A stretch of 64,000 bases of DNA from Mesorhizobium sp. M7A.F.Ca.US.008.03.1.1 (GTDB lineage: Bacteria > Pseudomonadota > Alphaproteobacteria > Rhizobiales > Rhizobiaceae), in the NCBI RefSeq assembly GCF_003997495.1, contig NZ_RZRU01000013.1, forward strand, positions 62,001-126,000, read 5' to 3'. Positions 42,646 to 51,667 of the stretch are shown here, piece after piece (position 1 is the first letter of the stretch; every line of letters begins with the position of its first letter). The position numbers were made by a program, and so were the translations under genes. Below the pieces are notes generated by a model. That model was not told where the DNA came from, did not search any database, and worked only from the letters and a program-made list of their open reading frames with translations.

Positions 42646-43026
42646 CTAGTCATATTTGACGTAAGCGAAGCGTTGGTCGGTCAGCGGAGTGCCTTCCAGC
42701 GCCCCGCCTTCCTTGGACGGCTGCCACTGGACAACATCCTCGATCTTTTTCGCCAACTCGAAATCCTTGTCGGTAATGCCTTTCGCCGCGTGGTTCATCA
42801 GGCGCACCTCGACCCAGGCATAGGAGGCGGTGATATCGGGATGGTGCCACGCCGCCTCGGCGAGATGGCCAACAGTGTTGATGACCATGAGCGTCGATTT
42901 CCAGCTATGGGTCTTGTATTTGCGCCGGATCCAGCCGTTTTCATAACGCCATTTCGGCAGCTCCTTCTCAAGCCGGTCGGCGATCTCGGCTTCCGAATAG
43001 ACCTTTTCCTTGACTGTCTCGTTCAT
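42646..43026 (-). CDS. Pterin-4a-carbinolamine dehydratase-like protein
   Basis: A 126-residue DCoH/PCD-fold protein: KWRYENGWIRRKYKTHSWKSTLMVINTVGHLAEAAWHHPDI with the HHPD active-site element, then YAWVEVRLMNHAAKGIT. A pcd gene occurs in the H4MPT gene sets of other methylotrophs, where a role in pterin handling is proposed. The start at 43026 is supported by GGAGG 5 bases upstream. It probably heads the fhc operon. Confidence 0.88.
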   Translation of the reverse strand: MNETVKEKVYSEAEIADRLEKELPKWRYENGWIRRKYKTHSWKSTLMVINTVGHLAEAAWHHPDITASYAWVEVRLMNHAAKGITDKDFELAKKIEDVVQWQPSKEGGALEGTPLTDQRFAYVKYD

Positions 43027-43146
43027 CTCGACCTCCGCGAATTGCTCGGTCTGTCTACGCGCCGGAGCCGGCAAACACGTGGATGCATTCTCTTTGGCTT
43101 GCCCCATCGACGAAAACAGTTATCATGGTACCGGGCACCTAAACTT

Positions 43147-43168
43147 CCATGATGCATCCATGATGCAC
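43147..43168. promoter_or_regulatory. Tandem 11-bp repeats in the divergent C1 promoter
   Basis: CCATGATGCAT (43147-43157) is followed directly by CCATGATGCAC (43158-43168), a one-helical-turn period, between the pterin dehydratase gene and the beta-RFAP synthase gene. The repeats end 14 bp before the latter's start. They are candidate operator half-sites for a C1 regulator; no regulator gene is present in the island. Confidence 0.4.
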
Positions 43169-43182
43169 CCATCGGGGGGCAG

Positions 43183-44154
43183 ATGTCGAATTCTGTTACC
43201 ATACGAGTGCCCGCTCGCCTGCACCTTGGCTTCCTTGATCTTAATGGCGATGCCGGACGGCGGTTCGGCAGCGTCGGGCTTCCATTGAGCGAACCCGAAA
43301 CCGTCGTCACCCTGTCGCGGTCCGGCGAGACCATCGTCGAAGGCTCCGAGAGCGCCCGCGCCAGCGAGCATCTGTCGACGCTCTGCGGGCATCTCGGCAT
43401 TCGCGGCCAGCACCATCTGGTGGTCGAGCAATCGATCCCCAGTCATGCGGGTCTGGGGTCCGGGACGCAGATCGCCCTTGCCGTCGCCTCGGCATTGCGC
43501 ACTCTCCATAATTTGCCTCTGGATATCGTCGGCGACGCGAGCCTGCTCGAGCGGGGCGGCCGATCCGGCATCGGCATCGCAAGTTTCGAAGATGGCGGCG
43601 TCATAGTCGACGCCGGCAAGAACGACCGCGGCGGAACGCCTCCGGTCGTCGCGCGGCTGCCGTTTCCGGAAGAGTGGCGCGTCATCCTCATCCTCGACCA
43701 TTCCGGGCATGGACTGCATGGCGCTGCCGAGGTCGCGGCGTTTCGTTCGCTGCCGCCATTCCCAACGGCAGGCAGTGGGGAGATCTGCCGGAGGGTGCTG
43801 ATGGGCATTATGCCGGCTTTGGTCGAGCGGGACCTTCCGGCATTCGGCGCCGCCGTCACCGCGATACAGATGCTGATCGGCAGCCATTTCGCCCCGGCGC
43901 AGGGCGGCGTGTTCACCTCGAAGCGGGTCGAGATGGCGGCCCACTGTCTCAATGAAGCAGGCGCCGTCGGCATCGGCCAGAGTTCCTGGGGGCCGACAGG
44001 TTTTGCGTTCGCGCCATCGCAGGACGCCGCACTCAAGTTCGTCGACGCGGTTCGGAAGACGACAGTTGAAGACGGCCTTGAGATCAAGATCGTCAAGGGC
44101 AGGAACTCCGGCGCGAAGATCAGCTCAACCAGGCTGAATCTCGTCGGCAGCTGA
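43183..44154 (+). CDS. Beta-ribofuranosylaminobenzene 5'-phosphate synthase
   Basis: A 323-residue GHMP-kinase-fold enzyme (MptG type; orf4 in Methylobacterium). It condenses PRPP with p-hydroxybenzoate or p-aminobenzoate, releasing CO2 and PPi, the first committed step of methanopterin synthesis. Evidence is the opening VTIRVPARLHLGFLDLNG, the GHMP motif SIPSHAGLGSGTQIALAVA, and GIGIASFEDGGVIVDAG. It begins the plus-strand C1 operon and is followed 29 bp later by mtdB. Confidence 0.93.
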   Translation: MSNSVTIRVPARLHLGFLDLNGDAGRRFGSVGLPLSEPETVVTLSRSGETIVEGSESARASEHLSTLCGHLGIRGQHHLVVEQSIPSHAGLGSGTQIALAVASALRTLHNLPLDIVGDASLLERGGRSGIGIASFEDGGVIVDAGKNDRGGTPPVVARLPFPEEWRVILILDHSGHGLHGAAEVAAFRSLPPFPTAGSGEICRRVLMGIMPALVERDLPAFGAAVTAIQMLIGSHFAPAQGGVFTSKRVEMAAHCLNEAGAVGIGQSSWGPTGFAFAPSQDAALKFVDAVRKTTVEDGLEIKIVKGRNSGAKISSTRLNLVGS

Positions 44155-44183
44155 CGCTTCAGTTTCAGGCAGAAAGGCAAGAA

Positions 44184-45077
44184 ATGGCCCGCAAACACAT
44201 CCTGCATATGCTGACACCGTTGAAGCAGATGAGCCCCTTCGACGTGAACATGGCGCTCGACGCAGGTTTCGACGCCGTCGTTCCCTATGTCGATGTAGGC
44301 CTCGCCGAAGTGACAGGACTGGTCCAGGACGCGATCTTTTCGCGCCCGCCGGATGCGGGTGTCGACACCGGCATCTTCATCGCCGGGAAGGATGCCTCGT
44401 TGGCGCTCGACATGTTCGACGCCGCGAAGAAGGCGATGGTGCCGCCTTTCCAGGTTTCGGTATTTGCCGATCCGGCCGGCTCGTTCACCACGGCCGCGGC
44501 GATGGTGGCCAAGGTCGAAAAGGCGCTGGAGAAGAAATTCCAGCGTGCGCTCAGGGATACGAGGGTGGCTGTTTTCGGCGCCACCGGCGTCGTCGGCTTC
44601 TGCACCGCCGTCATCGCGGCAGGGGAAGGCGCCCGGGTCACACTTGTCGGCCATGACGGCATCGAAAGGGTCAAGCAGATCGCGGCCGAGATCGAAAGCA
44701 GGTTCAACATCATCGTCGATGCCGCTGACGGATCGAGCGACGCCCGCAAGACAAAGCTGGTCGAGGCGAACGAAATTATCCTGGCTTGCGCCAAAGCTGG
44801 CGTCCAGGTGGTCTCCAAAGCCCAATTGAAAGGCAATGGCCTGCTTATTGCGGCCGACGTCAATGCCGTTCCCCCGGCCGGTATCGAAGGATTGGCCGTC
44901 AATGCCAATGGCGATCCACTCGAAGCGGCAAAAGCTGTCGGCATTGGTCCGCTTGCCATCGGCAATGTCAAATATAAGGTAGAATTCGGTCTCTTCAAAA
45001 GAATGATCGAATCCGAAAAGACGATCACGCTCGATTTTCAGGAAGCGTTTTCCCTTGCACGCGAGATTGCCAAGTAA
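44184..45077 (+). CDS. mtdB: NAD(P)-dependent methylene-tetrahydromethanopterin dehydrogenase
   Basis: A 297-residue enzyme oxidising methylene-H4MPT to methenyl-H4MPT. It matches MtdB from memory: HILHMLTPLKQMSPFDVNMALDAGFD, the nucleotide-binding VAVFGATGVVGFCTAVI, and IGPLAIGNVKYKVE. AAGGCAAG precedes the start. It overlaps the next gene by 23 bp. It is the second step after Fae in formaldehyde oxidation. Confidence 0.96.
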   Translation: MARKHILHMLTPLKQMSPFDVNMALDAGFDAVVPYVDVGLAEVTGLVQDAIFSRPPDAGVDTGIFIAGKDASLALDMFDAAKKAMVPPFQVSVFADPAGSFTTAAAMVAKVEKALEKKFQRALRDTRVAVFGATGVVGFCTAVIAAGEGARVTLVGHDGIERVKQIAAEIESRFNIIVDAADGSSDARKTKLVEANEIILACAKAGVQVVSKAQLKGNGLLIAADVNAVPPAGIEGLAVNANGDPLEAAKAVGIGPLAIGNVKYKVEFGLFKRMIESEKTITLDFQEAFSLAREIAK

Positions 45078-46185
45078 CGCCGGATCTCTTTTGATCGCGG
45101 CAATTTCAGGCCGGGCGCTGGCCGCCGCCGCGCGTCGCGCCGGCTATCGTCCGCTGGTCGCCGATTTCTTTTGCGATACGGACACCGTCGCGCTCGCAGA
45201 ACGCGCGACGATATTGCCAGGCGACCTGCAAGGGGGCATCGACGGCGAGCGCATCATCGACGCGCTTCGGCGATTGGCTGGCGACGACCTGCCGGTCGCC
45301 ATTATCCTGGGCTCAGGGTTTGAGCGGATGCCTGAGACCGTGGACAAGATCGCGCGACGCTTTCCGCTCGCAGGCAATGGCGGCGGCGCGATCCGCAGAA
45401 TCAAGGATCCGCAGTTGCTGGCCGATGATTGCGCCGAACTCGGCATCCCGCATCCGCAACTGCGATGGGACCAGCCGCCTGATCCCGAGAACTGGGTGGT
45501 AAAGACAGCGGGCGGCGCCGGCGGCGGGCACGTCAGACGAGCAGCCGGAGAAAGCCCGACCGCCGGCCGCTATTTCCAGCGCTTCGTCGCCGGACGCAGC
45601 GTCTCGGCCCTGTTCGTCGGCAATGGCCAAACCGCGCACGTCGTGGGCTTCAGCCAACAATGGACGTCCCCCTCCCCGAAAGCGCCCTATCGGTACGGCG
45701 GCGCCGTGCGGTTGAGACGCTTCGATCGCAGACAGGCGGCGGTCATCGGCGGTTGGCTCTCAAGTCTGACGCGGCGCGCCGGCCTGGTTGGATTGTGCAG
45801 CGCCGATCTCATCCGCGGGCCGGATGGCTACAAGTTCATCGAGATCAATCCGCGGCCGGGCGCCACCCTCGACATTTTCGACGATGTCGACGCGCCATTG
45901 ATCGAAGCGCATTTGCGCGCCGCGACGGGCCAGGTCTTCCGCTTGCCGCGCTTCGTCGATTCGATGGCGTCGATGGTGACCTACGCCGCGACGCCAATCA
46001 CTCACTTTCCGTCGGTTGCCTGGCCTGAATGGACAGCGGACCAACAGTCGGCCGGCACCCGTCTGATTGCCGGCGACCCTGTCTGCACGGTCTTCGCGCG
46101 CGGCCCGAGCGCCCAATCGACCAAGCGGCTTATCAAGGGACAAGCCAATCAATTGCAACTCCAATGGGAAGGAGACCGGACATGA
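45055..46185 (+). CDS. ATP-grasp protein of the H4MPT cluster (OrfY-like)
   Basis: A 376-residue protein with an N-terminal Rossmann-like part (LLIAAISGRALAAAARRAGY) and an ATP-grasp domain: WVVKTAGGAGGGHVRR, then SADLIRGPDGYKFIEINPRPGATLDIFD with the Glu/Asn metal site. It probably ligates a carboxylate to an amine in cofactor synthesis. Its position between mtdB and mch is that of orfY in other methylotrophs. The TTG start at 45055 has GGAAG eight bases upstream; TTG 45067 and 45091 are alternatives. It overlaps mch by 4 bp. Confidence 0.82.
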   Translation: MHARLPSNAGSLLIAAISGRALAAAARRAGYRPLVADFFCDTDTVALAERATILPGDLQGGIDGERIIDALRRLAGDDLPVAIILGSGFERMPETVDKIARRFPLAGNGGGAIRRIKDPQLLADDCAELGIPHPQLRWDQPPDPENWVVKTAGGAGGGHVRRAAGESPTAGRYFQRFVAGRSVSALFVGNGQTAHVVGFSQQWTSPSPKAPYRYGGAVRLRRFDRRQAAVIGGWLSSLTRRAGLVGLCSADLIRGPDGYKFIEINPRPGATLDIFDDVDAPLIEAHLRAATGQVFRLPRFVDSMASMVTYAATPITHFPSVAWPEWTADQQSAGTRLIAGDPVCTVFARGPSAQSTKRLIKGQANQLQLQWEGDRT

Positions 46186-47138
46186 AAGACGGTTCGGCAT
46201 TCCTGAACGACAATGCACAGCGCATCGTTGACGGCATGATTGGCGACGCCGAACGCCTGCGTATCGTCGTTTCCAGGGGACCATTGGGCGAGCGCCTGAT
46301 CGATGCCGGCGCCAAGACCGTCGGCAGCGTCGAGGCCGGGATGCGCATGGCTGAGGCTGCGATGGGCGGTCTCGGCAGCGTTTCGGTTTTCATGGATCGC
46401 GCGTCCCAGCAATGGCCGTTCACCGTCGAAGCGCGATCTTCGCAGCCGGTGCTAGCCTGCCTGGGCAGCCAGTATGCGGGCTGGAACCTGTCTGGCCAGG
46501 ACTATTTCGCCATGGGATCTGGGCCGGCGCGGGCACTCGCCCGGGTCGAACCGCTGTTCGAAACACTTTCCTATCGCGACATCGCATCGTCCGCGGTACT
46601 TATCCTGGAGACGGCCGAACCGCCTCCCCGCGCGATCGTTGAGAAAGTGGCCAAGGCAACCGGACTGGCGACGGAAAAGCTCACCTTTCTCTATGCGCCG
46701 ACACAAAGCCTTGCCGGCGGCGTGCAGATCGTTGCGCGCGCGCTCGAGGTTGCCCTGCACAAGATCAACGATCTCAAATTCCCGCTGGAGAACGTTGTCG
46801 ACGGCATCGGAACGGCGCCGATCCCCGCCCCCCATCCGGATTTCCTAACCGCGATGGGCCGAACCAACGATGCCATCATCTATGGCGGCAGCGTCCAGCT
46901 CTTCGTGAAAGGATCCGCGAAAGAGGCTGGCAAACTTGCGGAAAAACTTCCCAGCAGCGCCTCACGGGACTACGGCCAACCCTTCGCCGAGATCTTCACG
47001 CGGTTCAAGGGCGATTTCTATGCCATCGACCCGCTGCTGTTCAGCCCGGCCGAAGTGATCGTGACAGCGATCGAAACCGGCGATACGTTTCGCGCCGGTC
47101 GGCGTGATCTGAAGATGCTCGAACGAAGTCTCGGCTAG
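46182..47138 (+). CDS. mch: Methenyltetrahydromethanopterin cyclohydrolase
   Basis: A 318-residue enzyme converting methenyl-H4MPT to formyl-H4MPT. Family stretches are GSVEAGMRMAEAAMGGLG, PFTVEARSSQPVLACLGSQYAGWNL, YFAMGSGPARALA, and APIPAPHPDFLTAMGRTNDAIIYGG. GGGAAGGAGA lies just before the ATG, giving a strong translation start. It is between the ATP-grasp gene and the RimK-like gene. Confidence 0.97.
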   Translation: MKDGSAFLNDNAQRIVDGMIGDAERLRIVVSRGPLGERLIDAGAKTVGSVEAGMRMAEAAMGGLGSVSVFMDRASQQWPFTVEARSSQPVLACLGSQYAGWNLSGQDYFAMGSGPARALARVEPLFETLSYRDIASSAVLILETAEPPPRAIVEKVAKATGLATEKLTFLYAPTQSLAGGVQIVARALEVALHKINDLKFPLENVVDGIGTAPIPAPHPDFLTAMGRTNDAIIYGGSVQLFVKGSAKEAGKLAEKLPSSASRDYGQPFAEIFTRFKGDFYAIDPLLFSPAEVIVTAIETGDTFRAGRRDLKMLERSLG

Positions 47139-47272
47139 AGCATGACGGTGCAAAGAGATTCGTCTGTCATTCGCCTGCCCGACGACCGCATTTCGTGCAG
47201 CCCCGCAGCGGACTCGGCGGTGACGGGGTGGAATCGCTCGCGACGCCGACATTCCCGTACCCGAGAGGCCAC

Positions 47273-48220
47273 ATGATCCCTCGCATCCTGGTCGTCAGCG
47301 ACAAAGTGGACACCGGCTCCAACGGCCTCGCGGCAGGGCTTGGTCGGCGGGGCGCCGCCGTTACAGCCGTGCCGCTGGCGGCCATCGCATTCGACACCGG
47401 CAGCCCGAGCGGACTTTCGATCCCCGGCTTCGGCGGCACGCTGCCCGACGCCGTGCTCGTCCGTTCGATTGCCGCCGGATCGTTCGAAGCGATTACCCGG
47501 CGCCTCGGCGTGCTGCACGCGTTAAGCAGACTGTCGGTTCCTGTGTGGAATTCCGCGCAGGCGATCGAGCGATGCGTCGACAAGTCGATGACGACATTCC
47601 TCTTGAAAAATGCCGGCCTGCCTACGCCACGCACCTTTGCCGTAGAAGGACTTGCCGTCGCCGAGGAGATCGCGGCGCAAGAGCTTACGCGGGGACCGCT
47701 GGTGCTGAAACCATTGTTCGGGGCGCAAGGCCGCGGGATAAAGCTGATCCGCACGCTCTCGGACCTGCCGCCCGCAGAAGAGGTGAACAGCGTCTACTAC
47801 CTCCAGCAATATGTGTCGCGTGCCGGTCCGCCTTTCCGGGATTTCCGCGTCTTTGTCTGCGCCGGCGAGACCGTGGCGATGATGAGCCGCATCAGTGACG
47901 ACTGGATCACGAACGTCAACCGGGGTGGCGTGCCTGAACAGGTTTCCGAACATGGCAAGGCGGAACTGGCGTCGCTGGCCGTCGCCGCGTCAGCCGCGGT
48001 TGGCGCGGATTTTGCCGGCGTGGACATCGTGCGGGCTGACGACGGCAATCTGTTCATACTCGAAGTGAACAGCATGCCCGCCTGGTCGGGATTGCAATCG
48101 GTTGTCACCGTGAACATCGCCGAGGCAATCGCCGATGCCTTGCTGAAACTCCTGGCCGACCGCGCCGAAGCGGCCGCCGCGCCGCGGCCCTACCGTTTTG
48201 CCGCGCCTGCGAATTCGTGA
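47273..48220 (+). CDS. RimK/MptN-like alpha-L-glutamate ligase (Orf5-like)
   Basis: A 315-residue ATP-grasp ligase of the RimK group: VWNSAQAIERCVDKSMTTFLLKNAGLPTPRTF, GPLVLKPLFGAQGRGIKLI, then GADFAGVDIVRADDGNLFILEVNSMPAW. Archaeal MptN adds glutamate to the methanopterin tail, and Orf5 holds this position in methylotrophs. The exact acceptor (pterin or methylofuran tail) is uncertain. The start at 47273 follows GAGAGG; the next gene overlaps by 4 bp (GTGA). Confidence 0.85.
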   Translation: MIPRILVVSDKVDTGSNGLAAGLGRRGAAVTAVPLAAIAFDTGSPSGLSIPGFGGTLPDAVLVRSIAAGSFEAITRRLGVLHALSRLSVPVWNSAQAIERCVDKSMTTFLLKNAGLPTPRTFAVEGLAVAEEIAAQELTRGPLVLKPLFGAQGRGIKLIRTLSDLPPAEEVNSVYYLQQYVSRAGPPFRDFRVFVCAGETVAMMSRISDDWITNVNRGGVPEQVSEHGKAELASLAVAASAAVGADFAGVDIVRADDGNLFILEVNSMPAWSGLQSVVTVNIAEAIADALLKLLADRAEAAAAPRPYRFAAPANS

Positions 48221-49092
48221 GGGCCGGTAGGATGGCGGTTTCGCGTGAATGCCTCCGGGCCAGCTATAAGGACGCCTGCAGGATGGAGATCGAAGCCCTA
48301 AAACCGGGCAACGTCCATCTGTTCGCCGACGGACACGGCATGTCCGCCGCCCAGTTCATGACAAGTGCGGAGGTTTCCTCCGGGCCGCTGACCGATCCTC
48401 GTCTGCCGGTCGGACAGCGCATGCTGGAGGCGGTGCGCGCGACGCGACTGGCGGTCGCAACCAATACCAATCTCGGAATCATCCTCCTCACAGGGCCTCT
48501 GATATGCGCCGCCGAAATGGGCGGTGACAGACTGCGAGACAATCTCGATTCGCTGCTTCGGGCCTTGAATGCGCAAGATACCAAGGCGGTATTCGAGGCG
48601 ATCGTCACAGCCGCGCCAGGCGGCCTCGGAGAAGCCGCCAACGACGTGCGGCAGGAGCCGAAGGTTCATTTGCTGGACGCGATGCGAGAGGCCGCTGACC
48701 GCGACATGATCGCCCGCCAGTACGGCAGCTGTTTCGGCGACGTGTTCGGGGTCGGGCTCGCGGCGCTGGATGGAGCGTTGGCACATGGAGAAACCGGCAT
48801 GTGGCCGACGGTATTCGTATACATGGCGTTTCTCTCCGGCTTCCCCGACAGCCATGTGATGCGCAAGCACGGCGTTGACGTCGCAAATCAGGCGCGGCAG
48901 GAAGCCGTTGCCGTTCAGGCTGCGCTCCATGCCGAGGGCGACGAACCGTCGCGCATTCGTCTGCTCATGGAGTTCGACCGCCGGCTGAAGGCCGACAACA
49001 TCAACCCCGGCACCTCGGCCGACCTCACCGTGGCTACTCTTTTAGTCCACACCCTCGCCCTCACCTTGCATAATCGCGGCGTTGGTGCTTGA
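48217..49092 (+). CDS. CitG-like triphosphoribosyl-dephospho-CoA synthase family protein (Orf7-like)
   Basis: A 291-residue, mostly helical protein of the CitG/MdcB family: EIEALKPGNVHLFADGHGMSAAQF, TNTNLGIILLTGPLI, and FDRRLKADNINPGTSADLTVATLLV. CitG makes a triphosphoribosyl prosthetic-group precursor from ATP and dephospho-CoA. In methylotrophs the homologue Orf7 is required for the H4MPT cofactor, perhaps transferring a ribosyl-phosphate group. GTG start overlapping the previous stop; ATG 48232 is an alternative. Confidence 0.88.
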   Translation: MRAGRMAVSRECLRASYKDACRMEIEALKPGNVHLFADGHGMSAAQFMTSAEVSSGPLTDPRLPVGQRMLEAVRATRLAVATNTNLGIILLTGPLICAAEMGGDRLRDNLDSLLRALNAQDTKAVFEAIVTAAPGGLGEAANDVRQEPKVHLLDAMREAADRDMIARQYGSCFGDVFGVGLAALDGALAHGETGMWPTVFVYMAFLSGFPDSHVMRKHGVDVANQARQEAVAVQAALHAEGDEPSRIRLLMEFDRRLKADNINPGTSADLTVATLLVHTLALTLHNRGVGA

Positions 49093-49101
49093 CTTCCAAA
49101 A

Positions 49102-49120
49102 GCGGAAGCTGTGCTTCCGC
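49102..49120 (+). promoter_or_regulatory. Hairpin between the orf7-like gene and fae
   Basis: GCGGAAGC-TGT-GCTTCCGC starts 9 bp after the upstream stop. It lacks a T-tract and may act as an attenuator or 3'-end stabiliser, allowing fae to be expressed at a different level from the biosynthetic genes. Confidence 0.35.
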
Positions 49121-49241
49121 GGCTATCTAGCCAACCGGTCCGGGCAAATCCGGACGCTGCCAACAAGGATAGCTGTCCATCGAGCGCCTGCTCGGTTGCA
49201 GCGTCCGTGGACATCATAATTGTGTCTTGGAGGAAATTGGC

Positions 49242-49748
49242 ATGGCAAAAATCTCAAAGGTTATGGTCGGTGAATCGCTGGTGGGAGACGGCAACGAGGT
49301 CGCGCATGTCGACCTGCTCATCGGCCCGCGGGGGAGCGCGGTCGAAACGGCATTTTGCAACGCGCTTACCAACAACAAGGACGGCTTTACTTCGCTTTTG
49401 GCGGTGATCGCGCCCAATCTTCAATGCAAACCCAACACCGTGATGTTCAACAAGGTCACGATCAAGGGCGCCAAACAGGCGGTCCAGATGTTCGGTCCGG
49501 CGCAGCACGCCGTGGCAAAGGCCGTGCAGGACAGCGTTGCGGACGGGACCATTCCGGCCAACGAAGCAGACGACGTGTTCATCTGCGTCGGGGTATTCAT
49601 CCATTGGGACGCGGCGGACGACGCCAAGATCCAGAAATACAATTACGAGGCGACAAAGGAAGCTATCCAGCGCGCCGTGGCAGGAACCCCGACCGCCGCC
49701 GAAGCCACGGCCCAGCGCGACAAGGTCAAGCATCCGTTCGCAGCCTAG
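49242..49748 (+). CDS. fae: Formaldehyde-activating enzyme
   Basis: A 168-residue enzyme condensing formaldehyde with H4MPT to methylene-H4MPT, the entry to the pathway and often among the most abundant proteins of methylotrophs. It is nearly canonical: VGESLVGDGNEVAHVDLLIGPRG with the catalytic His, then CKPNTVMFNKVTIKGAKQAVQMFGPAQ and ANEADDVFICVGVFIHWDA. TTGGAGG lies nine bases upstream. It is the last gene of the plus-strand operon and is followed by a perfect 17-bp hairpin. Confidence 0.98.
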   Translation: MAKISKVMVGESLVGDGNEVAHVDLLIGPRGSAVETAFCNALTNNKDGFTSLLAVIAPNLQCKPNTVMFNKVTIKGAKQAVQMFGPAQHAVAKAVQDSVADGTIPANEADDVFICVGVFIHWDAADDAKIQKYNYEATKEAIQRAVAGTPTAAEATAQRDKVKHPFAA

Positions 49749-49835
49749 ACAAGAGACAGCCCCGCACAGGAAAAACCCTCTTCTGAGACGGATGGTCTGT
49801 TGCGTCGGCTGAAAAAAGTTCTGGGCTTTTGAAAC

Positions 49836-49873
49836 GTCAACTCCCGAAGGGCGCACGCCCTTCGGGAGTTGAC
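49836..49873. terminator. Strong bidirectional hairpin between fae and the HisA-like gene
   Basis: GTCAACTCCCGAAGGGC pairs perfectly (17 bp) with GCCCTTCGGGAGTTGAC across loop GCAC, midway between two convergent genes. T-rich tails are modest on both sides. Confidence 0.75.
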
Positions 49874-49885
49874 GAGCAACGATGA

Positions 49886-50596
49886 TCAGGCGCCGAGTGA
49901 CGCGAGGCGGCCGGGCGTGAGCGTAGCGTTGTGCAATGAGGTTGCGACCAGCGCCGCGGCGACGCCCATTGCGGACAAGGCCCTGATATCGTTCTCATCG
50001 CGGACGCCGCCGGCCGCGATGACGGCGCGATTTCCGGCCTTGGCCTTGACCTCCTGCAACCGCCCGAAGTCGGGACCGGCGGCCGCACCGACCTTGGCCA
50101 GCGTCATGACAATCACCTTTTGCGGCCAAAGCTCGGGCTCATCGAGAAGAGAACGCGGTCCGCAAAAACTATCGCCGACGAAATCAAGCGACAGGATGAG
50201 ATCGGGATGATCGCGAAAACGCCGCAGCAACATGTCGTCCTGCTGCGATTCAGAGCCCAGAACAGGAGACAGCGAGCGTTCGGCAAGCGCCGCCAAAAGT
50301 GTCTTTTCGTCGGCCACGCCGGCATCGACCCAAAGTTCCGGCGGCTCCGCCATCGTCCTCAGCCGGGCGAGTGCGTCGCTGTTTGGCGCACCGCCTTCGA
50401 TAGCGTCCAGATCTGCGATGTAGAAGGTCGAAAAAGGATAAAGCCCACGCAGTCCTTCAGCGACCGCGACGACATCAGGGCTTCGGCTGAGCGGCGTAAC
50501 GATCGGCCTGTAGCGATCGCGTTTTCCCTGCTGGGCGCGAACCACCACGCCATCTTTCAGGTCGAGAACCGGAATGATACGCAACGCTTTACTCAC
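49886..50596 (-). CDS. HisA/HisF-related TIM-barrel protein of the C1 cluster
   Basis: A 236-residue half-barrel repeat protein: RIIPVLDLKDGVVVRAQQGKRDRYRPI, YIADLDAIEGG, WVDAGV and AVIAAGGVRDENDIRAL, all typical of HisA/HisF. The organism will have normal his genes elsewhere; copies in methylotroph clusters are thought to serve H4MPT or methylofuran synthesis, reaction unknown. The GTG at 50596 follows GGAGG by ten bases. It is divergent from the MfnF-like gene with only 33 bp between start codons. Confidence 0.82.
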   Translation of the reverse strand: MSKALRIIPVLDLKDGVVVRAQQGKRDRYRPIVTPLSRSPDVVAVAEGLRGLYPFSTFYIADLDAIEGGAPNSDALARLRTMAEPPELWVDAGVADEKTLLAALAERSLSPVLGSESQQDDMLLRRFRDHPDLILSLDFVGDSFCGPRSLLDEPELWPQKVIVMTLAKVGAAAGPDFGRLQEVKAKAGNRAVIAAGGVRDENDIRALSAMGVAAALVATSLHNATLTPGRLASLGA

Positions 50597-50629
50597 CGAC
50601 CAATTGCCTCCGTCATGAAAGCTTGAAGC

Positions 50630-51667
50630 GTGGAAAAAAGAAAGGGCATCATTGCCGGTTTCGACATTGGCGGCGCGCATCTGAAGGTGACCCGCGCACA
50701 AGACGGTCGCATCGTCGAGGCGGTAACGATCGCAACGCCGCTGTGGCAAGGGCTGCACAAGCTGGCTTCAGCCCTCGACGAAACGGCTCCGATCTACGCG
50801 GGTGCGGATCTCAACGCATTCACCATGACAGGCGAACTGTCGGACATCTTTCCGTCCCGCGATGTCGGCGTAGCGGCTCTGCTGGGTCAGATTTCCACCC
50901 ATTTCCCCACAGACAAAAAGCTGGTCTATGCTGGACCATCCGGCTTCGTCGGGGTCGAGCGGGCAGCGCAGCTAGCCGCCGATGTGGCTTCCGCCAATTG
51001 GCACGCGACAGCCTTGTTGGTGGCAAAACTCGCCGGCGATGCCCTGTTCGTCGACATGGGCTCCACCACCACGGATATTATCGCCATCAAGAACGGCGCC
51101 GTGGCCAATGACGGCTACACCGATGCCGGACGGCTTCTAACCGGCGAATTGGTCTATACCGGCTTTACTAGGACATTCCTGTTCGGCGTAGCCTCGTCGG
51201 CTCCCGTCCATGGCAGGCTAACGCCGCTGATGAACGAGTATTTCGCCTCGATCGCCGACGCTCACCGCATCCTGGGCGTGCTCGACGAGGAGGACGACAG
51301 GCACCCTCCCGCCGACGGCAAGGAAAAGACCGTGGACGGCTCGATCGCGCGGCTGGCGCGCATGGTCGGGCGCGACGCCACTGACCTGACCCCGCCGGAA
51401 TGGGGTGAAGTCGCGCGCTGGTTCAGCGAGCAGCAACTGCGCAAAGTGCACGATGCAGCGGCGCTGGTTGCCGGAACCCTGCCTCGGGATGTCCCGATCG
51501 TCGGCGCCGGAATCGGCCGCTGGCAGATCAGGCGACTGGCCGAACGCATGGAACGCAGTTACGTCGATTTCGCCGACATCATCCCCGCCGATGACACCGT
51601 TCGCAGACAAGCGAGCAGCGCGGCACCCGCGTCCGCGGTGGCACTTTTGGCTGGATATCCTTCGTAA
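50630..51667 (+). CDS. MfnF-like protein (hydantoinase/oxoprolinase-like, H4MPT-linked C1 pathway)
   Basis: A 345-residue ASKHA-fold protein: GIIAGFDIGGAHLKVTRAQDGR, a second phosphate loop ALFVDMGSTTTDIIAIKNG, and ending with GAGIGRWQIRRLAERM. Homologues are annotated as H4MPT-linked C1 pathway proteins. The methanogen homologue MfnF joins the aminomethylfuran moiety to gamma-glutamyl-tyramine in methanofuran synthesis, so a similar methylofuran role is likely. GTG start. A 22-bp tandem duplication lies over its stop codon. Confidence 0.85.
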   Translation: MEKRKGIIAGFDIGGAHLKVTRAQDGRIVEAVTIATPLWQGLHKLASALDETAPIYAGADLNAFTMTGELSDIFPSRDVGVAALLGQISTHFPTDKKLVYAGPSGFVGVERAAQLAADVASANWHATALLVAKLAGDALFVDMGSTTTDIIAIKNGAVANDGYTDAGRLLTGELVYTGFTRTFLFGVASSAPVHGRLTPLMNEYFASIADAHRILGVLDEEDDRHPPADGKEKTVDGSIARLARMVGRDATDLTPPEWGEVARWFSEQQLRKVHDAAALVAGTLPRDVPIVGAGIGRWQIRRLAERMERSYVDFADIIPADDTVRRQASSAAPASAVALLAGYPS

